Assembly: GCA_017634675.1 (NCBI GenBank)
Contig: JAGBMX010000156.1
Coordinates: 1 to 38,195, forward strand
DNA from: Selenomonadaceae bacterium
Lineage (GTDB): Bacteria; Bacillota; Negativicutes; Selenomonadales; Selenomonadaceae
DNA: 38,195 nucleotides
Direction of reading: 5' to 3'
Position numbers and translations under genes: made by a program. Of the stretch, positions 21,167 to 27,628 are shown in pieces; positions within the stretch are counted from its first letter, which is position 1; every line of letters begins with the position of its first letter. Under the pieces are notes generated by a model. The model ran no database searches, had not been told where the DNA came from, and saw nothing but the letters and a program-made list of their open reading frames with translations.

Positions 21167-21934
21167 TTGAAATACGACAATCATATACACACTAAATATT
21201 CATCCGATTCCGAAATGGAGGGAGAAGAAGCGTTAAACCGCGCCAAAGAGTTGGGACTTTCCCTCGTGTTTACGGAGCATTTGGACTTGGGACTTCCGGG
21301 CGTACATGAGTTTACCTTTGACGCAAAGGGATATTTCAACGAATACGAAAAGTTTCGCGGGAAACATTTATCTTTGGGAATAGAAGTAGGACTCACAAAG
21401 GAACGCAGGGAGGACAACATAGCTTTTGTAAAGAGCGCGCCGTTTGATCAGGTGATAGGTTCCATTCACGTTCTCAGAGCTGTCGATTTATACCCGCCGG
21501 ACATATACGGCAAACGCGAAAAAACGGAGCTTTACAGGGAATATCTCTACGACATGGCGCATCTTGTCTACCAGAACCCATATATAAACATATTGGCGCA
21601 TATAGATTATATTGTAAGATACGCCACATACGAAGACCCACGTCTTTTGTACGACGACTTCAATGAAGAAATTGACGAGGTGCTTCGAGCTTTGGTTGTA
21701 ACTGACACGGTGTTTGAACTCAACACGAGACGACTTAACGAGGAAGTGGCCAAAGAACTTTTCCCGATGTACAAAAGATACAGAGAACTTGGCGGCAGAT
21801 ACGCCACCATAGGATCGGATGCGCATACCATTGATGTTGTCGGGGCAAACTACAAATTAGCGGAAGATTTGCTTGAAAAGGCGAAACTAATCCCGGTGAC
21901 ATTTTTTGAAGGAAAGATGGAAATTTCTGTGTAA
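21167..21934 (+). CDS. PHP-domain phosphatase of the histidinol-phosphatase (HisJ/HisK) type
   Basis: Predicted metal-dependent phosphoesterase. The PHP motif HIH is at residues 6-8, followed by TEHLD, a HID-type site in ILAHIDYI, and GSDAHT near the C-terminus, so all metal ligands expected for the family are visible. Length 255 is typical. It starts with TTG directly after the mutL stop, with GAGG upstream, so translation is probably coupled. The position after mutL suggests co-transcription rather than a histidine operon; no his gene is nearby, so L-histidinol phosphate as substrate is only a family-based guess. Confidence 0.8.
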   Translation: MKYDNHIHTKYSSDSEMEGEEALNRAKELGLSLVFTEHLDLGLPGVHEFTFDAKGYFNEYEKFRGKHLSLGIEVGLTKERREDNIAFVKSAPFDQVIGSIHVLRAVDLYPPDIYGKREKTELYREYLYDMAHLVYQNPYINILAHIDYIVRYATYEDPRLLYDDFNEEIDEVLRALVVTDTVFELNTRRLNEEVAKELFPMYKRYRELGGRYATIGSDAHTIDVVGANYKLAEDLLEKAKLIPVTFFEGKMEISV

Positions 21935-21985
21935 AACTCCGAGAATATCTAAAAAATCACTCTTGAAAAATCACTGCGCTCTTTG

Positions 21986-22016
21986 AGTCCCCCTACCCTG
22001 AAAGGCTAGGGGGACT
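21986..22016 (+). terminator. Hairpin ending the miaB-mutS-mutL-PHP operon
   Basis: A perfect 10-bp stem (AGTCCCCCTA / TAGGGGGACT) with an 11-base loop lies about 50 bases after the PHP stop. The following T content is modest (TCACTTTA), so termination may be partial. Confidence 0.6.
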
Positions 22017-22165
22017 TCACTTTAGGCGATGATTTCTAACGAAGAAAGCGCAAAGGACGAGAGAAAATCATCTTCTCCCCCAACGAACATTTTTAATGTC
22101 AAAACTCATATTTTCATCACTTGGTTTTTCAGTTAATACTTTATGCGCAAAAATAATTTAAGTTA

Positions 22166-22418
22166 TTGTTACTATTCACGGGTAATACAACATAGTGGTG
22201 CGAAAGGTGAATTAGTGCCGTTCATGGTCGACCTCTCCACCGCTTCGCGGTCCCCCTCCCCTTTCAGGGGAGGCAACGTGAAGGTGAGTTTTCTATATAT
22301 ATATCCACAAAATGAGAAATCAGAGAGCCTCCCCTGAAAGGGGAGGTGCCCGAAGGGCAGAGGGGTTGACCATGAAGAGCAATATTTTTCTTTTTTTACT
22401 ACCCGTGAATAGTAACAA
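22166..22418. mobile_element. MITE-like palindromic element with 19-bp perfect terminal inverted repeats
   Basis: The ends TTGTTACTATTCACGGGTA (22166-22184) and its exact reverse complement (22400-22418) enclose a second, imperfect pair of arms (22221-22273 and 22327-22376). Those arms begin TTCATGGTC and contain CCTCCCCTTTCAGGGGAGG, with an AT-rich loop. Both outer ends are flanked by GTTA (22162-22165 and 22419-22422), which could be a 4-bp target duplication. No transposase is encoded, so it would depend on an enzyme elsewhere. Confidence 0.65.
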
Positions 22419-22439
22419 GTTATTGCAGATTTTTAAAAA

Positions 22440-22494
22440 ATAACTTAAATGTAAACTTGAATTTGTTTGCTTTTTATGATAAATTTTAAGTTAT
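22440..22494 (+). promoter_or_regulatory. Inverted operator-like repeats around the promoter of the AlbA_2 gene
   Basis: ATAACTTAAA (22440-22449) and TTTAAGTTAT (22485-22494) form a perfect 10-bp inverted repeat flanking a plausible weak promoter (TTGAAT, 17 bases, TAAATT). A third TTTAAGTTAT lies at 22157-22166, on the far side of the MITE-like element. The arrangement suggests a regulator-binding site, possibly autoregulatory. Confidence 0.4.
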
Positions 22495-22508
22495 GGAGGA
22501 TAAGTAAA

Positions 22509-23984
22509 ATGATAACTGAAGAACTTATTGAATTAGCGCATTGGATTTTAGAAAAAAAGACAGAACGACAAGATTTAGAAATCAAAGCTGCTGACGGAGG
22601 TTGTCCAAAGCGTCTTTACGATACGCTATCAAGCTTTTCGAATCAGGACGGTGGCGGCATCCTCTTTTTCGGTATTGATGAAACACAGGACTTCCGGCTT
22701 GTGGGAGTCTATGACTTGCAAGATTTACAAAAAAAAGTAGTGGAACAATGCAATCAGATGGTTCCACCGGTTCGCGCTGTCTTTACGGTTGCCGAGATAA
22801 ATGGTGTCAATGTATGTTCGGCAGAAATTCCCGGGATTGATTTATCCGAACGTCCTTGCTATTACAAAGGCGCCGGCCGCTTAAAAGGCGCCTTTATACG
22901 TGTTGGCGACGCCGACATGATGATGACCGAATACGAACTCTACAGTTATGAAGCCTTTAGAAAGCATCTTCATGATGACGAAAGAGAAATCCCCCGCGCT
23001 GAACCATCCGACCTTGACGAAAATCTGATAGCTTTATACATGGCCGAAAAAAAGCGAAACCGCCCGGGATTCGCGCAACTCCCCAAAGAACGCGTCTATG
23101 AGCTCTTGGATATTTACCGAAACGGCAAGCCGACTCTGGCTGCCATAATGAACTTGGGAATTTATCCGCAAGGATTTTTACCGCAGCTTTGCGTTACAGC
23201 GATTGTCGTTCCGGGAACGGAAATAGGTGAAACAGATGTCGATGATAACCGATTCTTGGACAACAAGCGCATTGAAGGCACCCTTGCCGAACAGGTAGAA
23301 GAAAGTTTGGCTTTCTGCAAACGAAATATGAAAACACGTACCGTAATTGATAAACAGACCGGAATACGACGCGACTATGACGAATATCCTATTGCAGCTA
23401 TACGCGAAGCTATTCTTAATGCTGTGGTGCACCGCGATTACAGTATCTATACAGAAGGTACGCCTATACAGATTGTAATGTACCGCAATCGCTTGGAAAT
23501 ACACAGTCCCGGAACCCTCTATGGACGCATGACGATAGATCAACTTGGCATAGCCCGCCCTGACCTAAGAAATCCGGCGTTGGCAACTATGGCAGAATCA
23601 CTGACTAATGCGGAAAACCGTTACTCCGGCATCCCCACTATGAGGCGCGAAATGAATAATTTTGGTCTTCCGGAACCTATATTCGAAAACAGGCGCAATG
23701 AATTTGTAGTTACCTTTTTCAACCAAAATACATCCGCAAACTCACCTTCACCGCTAGATAAAGAAACATCCTCATTGCTAGATAAAGAAACATCCTCATT
23801 GCTAGATTTCTGTAAAAAGCCCAGAACCAGAGAAGAATTAACGAATTACATGAACATAGAAACCTTTTCTTATCTGCTAAAACGCTACCTACAGCCGCTA
23901 CTGGACGCGGGATTGTTGAAACTTACCATTCCAGACAAACCACGCAGCAGAAACCAACGTTACCATACCATTTCACAACAATAG
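22509..23984 (+). CDS. Schlafen AlbA_2 / GHKL ATPase-type transcriptional regulator
   Basis: Residues 1-130 form a Schlafen AlbA_2 domain (LEIKAADGGCPKRLYDTLSS, NQDGGGILFFGID). Residues about 290-400 form the HATPase_c_4-type ATP-binding region (REAILNAVVHRDYS near 299, then LEIHSPG). A winged-helix-like C-terminus follows (TREELTNYMNIETFSYLLKRYLQPLLDAGLL). The protein is 491 residues from the ATG at 22509, which follows GGAGGA; the longer reading from 22467 adds codons upstream of that site. Proteins of this type are often annotated as RecG-like or putative DNA-binding proteins and occur in mobile and defence regions. A 24-bp tandem repeat lies in the linker. Function is a putative DNA-binding regulator; its ligand and targets are unknown. 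Confidence 0.8.
   Translation: MITEELIELAHWILEKKTERQDLEIKAADGGCPKRLYDTLSSFSNQDGGGILFFGIDETQDFRLVGVYDLQDLQKKVVEQCNQMVPPVRAVFTVAEINGVNVCSAEIPGIDLSERPCYYKGAGRLKGAFIRVGDADMMMTEYELYSYEAFRKHLHDDEREIPRAEPSDLDENLIALYMAEKKRNRPGFAQLPKERVYELLDIYRNGKPTLAAIMNLGIYPQGFLPQLCVTAIVVPGTEIGETDVDDNRFLDNKRIEGTLAEQVEESLAFCKRNMKTRTVIDKQTGIRRDYDEYPIAAIREAILNAVVHRDYSIYTEGTPIQIVMYRNRLEIHSPGTLYGRMTIDQLGIARPDLRNPALATMAESLTNAENRYSGIPTMRREMNNFGLPEPIFENRRNEFVVTFFNQNTSANSPSPLDKETSSLLDKETSSLLDFCKKPRTREELTNYMNIETFSYLLKRYLQPLLDAGLLKLTIPDKPRSRNQRYHTISQQ
23753..23808 (+). repeat. 24-bp tandem repeat, two copies plus a partial third
   Basis: GCTAGATAAAGAAACATCCT plus CATT is repeated exactly at 23753-23776 and 23777-23800, followed by GCTAGAT again. 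It encodes LDKETSSL twice, in the linker before the winged helix. The repeat is in frame, so copy-number change alters linker length without a frameshift. Confidence 0.8.
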
Positions 23985-24141
23985 ACGCGATTTGTCGGTT
24001 TTCTGCCGAATGTTCTAATACGACAGTAGCATTTTATTTCACGAGGAAACTATTTTAGTTAATGCGCCAACAGTAAAATTCACGTCCTTGATTGTATGAC
24101 GTTCTACCGTATAACTAAACGACGTATAACTTCGATTGGCT

Positions 24142-24169
24142 GTGCCCTTTAGGGTACGGTCGATTTTTT
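24142..24169 (+). terminator. Possible weak terminator after the AlbA_2 gene
   Basis: A short stem GTGCCC / GGGTAC (one G-T pair, loop TTTA) is followed after six bases by six T. It lies about 160 bases after the AlbA_2 stop and ahead of the DUF134 promoter. Confidence 0.35.
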
Positions 24170-24178
24170 AAAAAGTAT

Positions 24179-24235
24179 TTGACATATGTCGTAAACGTTG
24201 TATAATAGAGTATGTTTTGTTAATGACATATGTCA
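24179..24235 (+). promoter_or_regulatory. Promoter with two TGACATATGTC operators before the DUF134 gene
   Basis: TTGACA (24179-24184), 16 bases, TATAAT (24201-24206). The 10-bp palindrome GACATATGTC overlaps the -35 (24181-24190) and recurs downstream of the -10 (24225-24234; there extended to TGACATATGTCA). Two identical palindromes bracketing a promoter are a typical repressor arrangement. The neighbouring HTH protein is the obvious candidate to bind them. Confidence 0.6.
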
Positions 24236-24250
24236 AAAAGTAGGTGAGCA

Positions 24251-25015
24251 ATGGGCAGACCATTAAAAAGACGACGCGTTTGCGCCTTGCCAATCAACAC
24301 TTGTTTTTTCCCCGAAGCAGTCAAAGATACTCCGGCTGTAAAAATTTCCTTAGAGGAATACGAAAGCGTTAGACTTTTGGACTACGAAGGAATGACACAA
24401 GAAGAGGCTGCAAGGCAAATGGGTGTGGCTCGTACTACGGTGCAATCGTTGTATCTTACGGCCAGGAAACGTATTGCCGGGTGTTTGGTTGAAGGTCGTC
24501 CGCTGATTATTGAAGGCGGCAACTTTGAACTTTGCGACAAATGCGACCAAACCTGCAAACTTGCCGAATTTAGAGCGCAGAAAGGAACCAATACTATGAA
24601 AATTGCAGTTACATACGAGGACGGACAGATTTTTCAGCACTTTGGACATACCGAACAGTTTAAGGTGTACACAGTGGAGGATAACGCCATAAAAGAATCT
24701 CATATTCTAAGCAGCAATGGCAGAGGACACGGCGCATTAGCCGTTTTGCTCCAAGAAGAAAACGTGGATACTTTAATATGCGGTGGCATTGGAGCGGGAG
24801 CAAAGACCGCGTTGGCGGAGGCTAAAATTGCCGTATACGGAGGCGTACAGGGCGAAGCAGATGCGGCGGTTAATGATTTTATAGCCGGAAAACTTGCTTA
24901 TGATCCGGCGGTACGCTGCGACCATCACGAACATACACAAGGACACAGTTGCGGCAATCACGGATGCAGCGGTCATGGTCATGTGCATCAACATGAAAAA
25001 GAGCATGACAACTAA
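24251..25015 (+). CDS. DUF134 HTH domain fused to a NifX/NifB-type cofactor-binding domain, His-rich tail
   Basis: Residues 1-110 are a DUF134 DNA-binding domain (MGRPLKRRRVC, a sigma-like HTH at about 48-76) ending in a cysteine cluster CDKCDQTC. Residues 116-215 form a dinitrogenase iron-molybdenum cofactor-binding (NifX-like) domain (MKIAVTYEDGQIFQHFGHTEQF, CGGIGAGAK). The last 30 residues are rich in His and Cys (CDHHEHTQGHSCGNHGC), a likely metal-binding tail. An internal ATG at 24596 with AAAGGA 9 bases upstream could produce the NifX part alone. Such proteins are usual in anaerobes, where they may sense or handle iron-sulphur or metal cofactors; no nif gene is present here. Confidence 0.85.
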   Translation: MGRPLKRRRVCALPINTCFFPEAVKDTPAVKISLEEYESVRLLDYEGMTQEEAARQMGVARTTVQSLYLTARKRIAGCLVEGRPLIIEGGNFELCDKCDQTCKLAEFRAQKGTNTMKIAVTYEDGQIFQHFGHTEQFKVYTVEDNAIKESHILSSNGRGHGALAVLLQEENVDTLICGGIGAGAKTALAEAKIAVYGGVQGEADAAVNDFIAGKLAYDPAVRCDHHEHTQGHSCGNHGCSGHGHVHQHEKEHDN

Positions 25016-25300
25016 GGAGTTCATTGTAGTGGACGCTCTAAGTATATTCTTTCAGTCCCCTTGCAAATTTGTATCGCTGGTTAAGTTAATGACGAGAATT
25101 TAATCAACATCAACGATGATATAAGAGTTATGTATGGACGACACATATTGAAACGGCTTGCGTCAGCTATGTGAGGATGGCAATTTTCAGAAAGCAAAAA
25201 ATGTGTACGGGAATTTCACGTTTTGAGCTACAATACGGCTCTCATCACGGTAAGGCCTCTGCTGTAATTAGTATGCACAGTGAAAAAAGGGTGAAGTGTC

Positions 25301-26500
25301 ATGCAAATCGAGTATTTAAGGATTTGTAACTTTCGTGTATTCAACGATGTCAAAGTGGAAAAAATTCCGCAGATGGCCGTCTTTTTGGGAAAAAACGGCG
25401 CGGGAAAAACCACCTTCTTTGATGTTTTTGATTTTTTGCACGATAGCTTGAATAGCAACGTCCGTTCGGCGCTATCAAAACGAGGTGGGTTTAAGGAGGT
25501 TGTATCACGCGACCAAACCGGTGATATGCATTTCGAGATAAAGTTTCGTCCATCAACGGATGAGCCGATTATTACATACGAATTGACGATTGGCTTAAAT
25601 GAGAAAAATCTTCCCATTGTTAAGAAAGAAATTATGCGTTTTCGCCGTGGTTCGTACGGTGCTCCTTGGAAAATTCTTGACTTTGCTTACGGAAACGGTG
25701 TCGCTGTTGAAGGAAATCTAAGCTCTTATGAAGATGTAAAAAGAAAACTTCGTACGCCACAGCATATCTCATCGCCTGATATTTTGGCAATCAAGGGATT
25801 GGGGCAATTTGAAAATTTTCCTGCGGTTGCATCCTTGCGTCGTTTGATTGAAGATTGGTATGTATCCGATTTTCATATAGAAAATGCGCGAAGCAGACAG
25901 GAAGCCAATTACAGCGAGACATTGTCTACGACGGGTGATAATCTTGCGCAAGTAGCAAAATTTATATACGACAATCATCGAGAACGGTTCAATACCATTT
26001 TAGAAGCGATGAAGCGGCGTGTGCCGGGAGTAGGTAACGTGGAGGCAACTACTACCGATGATGGGTATGTCGTTCTGCGTTTTCAAGACAGCAAATTCAA
26101 GAATCCATTTGCTGCCAAATTTGTTTCCGATGGTACGATAAAAATGTTCACATACCTTCTTCTTTTAAGCGAGCCAAATCCACACGCACTTTTATGTGTC
26201 GAGGAGCCGGAAAACCAGCTATATCCGGAATTACTGACTGAATTAGCCGAAGAATTCCGTCAATATTCAAATATCGGTGGTCAGGTGTTTATTTCCACCC
26301 ATTCACCGGATTTTTTAAATGCAATCCACTTGGATGAGCTATATTGCTTAATCAAATTGGACGGATATACCAATATTGTCCGCGTAATGGATTTACCGTT
26401 AATCAAATCCCTTTATCAGCAGGGGGATTTGCTTGGAAGTTTATGGAGCGAAGGCATTTTATTTCAAGAAGCGACAAAGGCGGGGAGCGTGGAGAAATAA
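25301..26500 (+). CDS. OLD/RloA-like AAA ATPase of a two-gene defence module
   Basis: ABC/SMC-type ATPase of the AAA_21/AAA_15 kind. Walker A GKNGAGKTT is at 30-38, a degenerate signature KFVSDGTIKMFTYLLLL follows near 275, then Walker B LLCVEEPENQLYP and the H-loop ISTHSPDFLN. The protein lacks its own TOPRIM domain, which the overlapping downstream gene appears to supply. The stop codon TAA shares its last base with the ATG of that gene, so the two are translated together. The 285-base gap upstream shows no clear promoter. ATPase plus TOPRIM-like pairs include OLD, RloAB/AbiL-like and PARIS systems; this one matches none exactly by eye. Confidence 0.8.
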   Translation: MQIEYLRICNFRVFNDVKVEKIPQMAVFLGKNGAGKTTFFDVFDFLHDSLNSNVRSALSKRGGFKEVVSRDQTGDMHFEIKFRPSTDEPIITYELTIGLNEKNLPIVKKEIMRFRRGSYGAPWKILDFAYGNGVAVEGNLSSYEDVKRKLRTPQHISSPDILAIKGLGQFENFPAVASLRRLIEDWYVSDFHIENARSRQEANYSETLSTTGDNLAQVAKFIYDNHRERFNTILEAMKRRVPGVGNVEATTTDDGYVVLRFQDSKFKNPFAAKFVSDGTIKMFTYLLLLSEPNPHALLCVEEPENQLYPELLTELAEEFRQYSNIGGQVFISTHSPDFLNAIHLDELYCLIKLDGYTNIVRVMDLPLIKSLYQQGDLLGSLWSEGILFQEATKAGSVEK

Positions 26501-27069
26501 TGAAACTTGTATTCTTGTTGGAGGAGCCTTCCATGAAATATCTTTTGGACGAGATATTGCCTCGTATTCTTCCTGAGAATATCACTTTTCAGACGGTTCC
26601 ACATAAAGGAAAACGCGATTTAGAACTCTCGATTCCCAGAAAATTGCGCGGTTGGAACGAACCGGGAGATATTCGTTTTGTCATCCTCCACGATCAAGAC
26701 AACAAAGATTGCATTGAGCTAAAAAGGCAGCTTTTCGAGATATGCCAAAAGAATACGGACCGTCCCTTCTTGATCCGTATTTCCTGTCAGGAACTGGAAT
26801 CTTGGTATTTTGGAGACCTGAATGCTTTGGCGCAGGCTTATCAGAAGCCAAATCTATTACAGCTTTCCAGGCAGCGAAAATATAGGGTTCCGGACGCCAT
26901 CCCTATGCCGAAAGAGGTTTTACGGAAAAAACTTCCGGAGCACCAACAGATTAGCGGAGCAAAAAATGTGGCACCTTTTATGGTTATTGAACGGAACACT
27001 TCTGTAAGTTTTCAGCAATTTGTACAGGGAGTAAGACGTATTGCGTCTCTTGGTAACGAAGTAGTATAA
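26500..27069 (+). CDS. DUF4276-family TOPRIM-like partner protein
   Basis: A 189-residue protein. Its start looks like a TOPRIM fold (FLLEEPSMKYLLDEIL with E8/E9), the second acidic motif is ILHDQDNKD (D65, D67), and the DUF4276 signature CQELESWYFGDL is at 96-107. These acidic residues are where TOPRIM nucleases bind metal. It overlaps the upstream ATPase by one base and is its probable effector. It ends 6 bases from the convergent end of the next gene. DUF4276 proteins commonly sit beside AAA_21 ATPases; nuclease activity here is inferred, not shown. Confidence 0.75.
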   Translation: MKLVFLLEEPSMKYLLDEILPRILPENITFQTVPHKGKRDLELSIPRKLRGWNEPGDIRFVILHDQDNKDCIELKRQLFEICQKNTDRPFLIRISCQELESWYFGDLNALAQAYQKPNLLQLSRQRKYRVPDAIPMPKEVLRKKLPEHQQISGAKNVAPFMVIERNTSVSFQQFVQGVRRIASLGNEVV

Positions 27070-27075
27070 TTTTAG

Positions 27076-27558
27076 TTAATCATAAGCTACATTGTGACAA
27101 TAAAATGCCGTGAAATCATCGGCTATATTCTCCAAATCATCGGCATAAATGTACGGAAGGAGATATTCATCCAAAGCCTCTTCTTTGTCAAATTTTCCAC
27201 TAAAATATTCCTCGGCGGACAACACCATCATATTGTGGAGACCGTTTTTCAACATTGCCCGCACGGTTATCGTAAACCATTTATTCTTGCGGGCAGCCTC
27301 ATATTTTTTCGTTCCCAGTTCAAGCGTCACAATGTCTGCCGTTACATTGATTTCAATTTTTATGAGCGGACCTATATCATCGTGGCAACGAATTGATTTT
27401 ATTTCCGTATTCTCCGCCCTTTGTTCGCACACGGACAATACACTGAAGGAATGAAAACCGTTACCGTCATGAGTTTTTTTCATCAGCTCCGTTATATCAT
27501 TTTCCAACATATCCCTATAGTTTGCTTGCAGGTAGCTATTGAAATCCGCATAAACCAT
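27076..27558 (-). CDS. Hypothetical protein downstream of hsdR
   Basis: A 160-residue soluble, slightly acidic protein with no signal peptide or membrane segment. The start MVYADFNSYLQANYRDMLEN and the tail YLLPYIYADDLENIADDF recall small proteins found in clostridial mobile elements, but I cannot name the family. The ATG follows GGGGAACGGGGA. It lies 70 bases after hsdR on the same strand, so it is probably the last gene of the type I locus. A role in that system, for example as immunity or anti-restriction factor, is possible but unsupported. Its gene ends 6 bases from the convergent DUF4276 gene. Confidence 0.6.
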   Translation of the reverse strand: MVYADFNSYLQANYRDMLENDITELMKKTHDGNGFHSFSVLSVCEQRAENTEIKSIRCHDDIGPLIKIEINVTADIVTLELGTKKYEAARKNKWFTITVRAMLKNGLHNMMVLSAEEYFSGKFDKEEALDEYLLPYIYADDLENIADDFTAFYCHNVAYD

Positions 27559-27628
27559 TCCCCGTTCCCCACTTCCTTGAAAAGAAAAAGCAGGAACCGC
27601 AATAAATAGCCTCGGCGATAATGCACCA

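Larger units (their letters stand above)
21935..22508. other. Gene-free interval with terminator, MITE-like element and operator-like repeats
   Basis: This 574-base gap holds the operon terminator, a weak inverted repeat GATGATTT ... AAATCATC (22028-22072), the 253-bp palindromic element at 22166-22418, and a promoter region flanked by TTTAAGTTAT repeats. A 64-codon open frame at 22143-22337 runs across the palindrome and is considered spurious. No RNA gene is recognised. Confidence 0.6.

Noticed and set aside
22143..22337. 64-codon ORF in the AlbA_2 upstream gap
   Set aside because: It runs across the inverted-repeat element, with low-complexity peptide (SPSPFRGG); it follows the palindrome rather than a gene.
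22221..22376. CRISPR-like repeats in the MITE region
   Set aside because: The repeats are a pair of inverted arms, not regularly spaced direct repeats, and no cas gene is present.
24501..25015. Whether the DUF134-NifX gene belongs to a nitrogen fixation cluster
   Set aside because: No nif or cofactor-assembly gene is nearby; such fusions occur widely in anaerobes that do not fix nitrogen.
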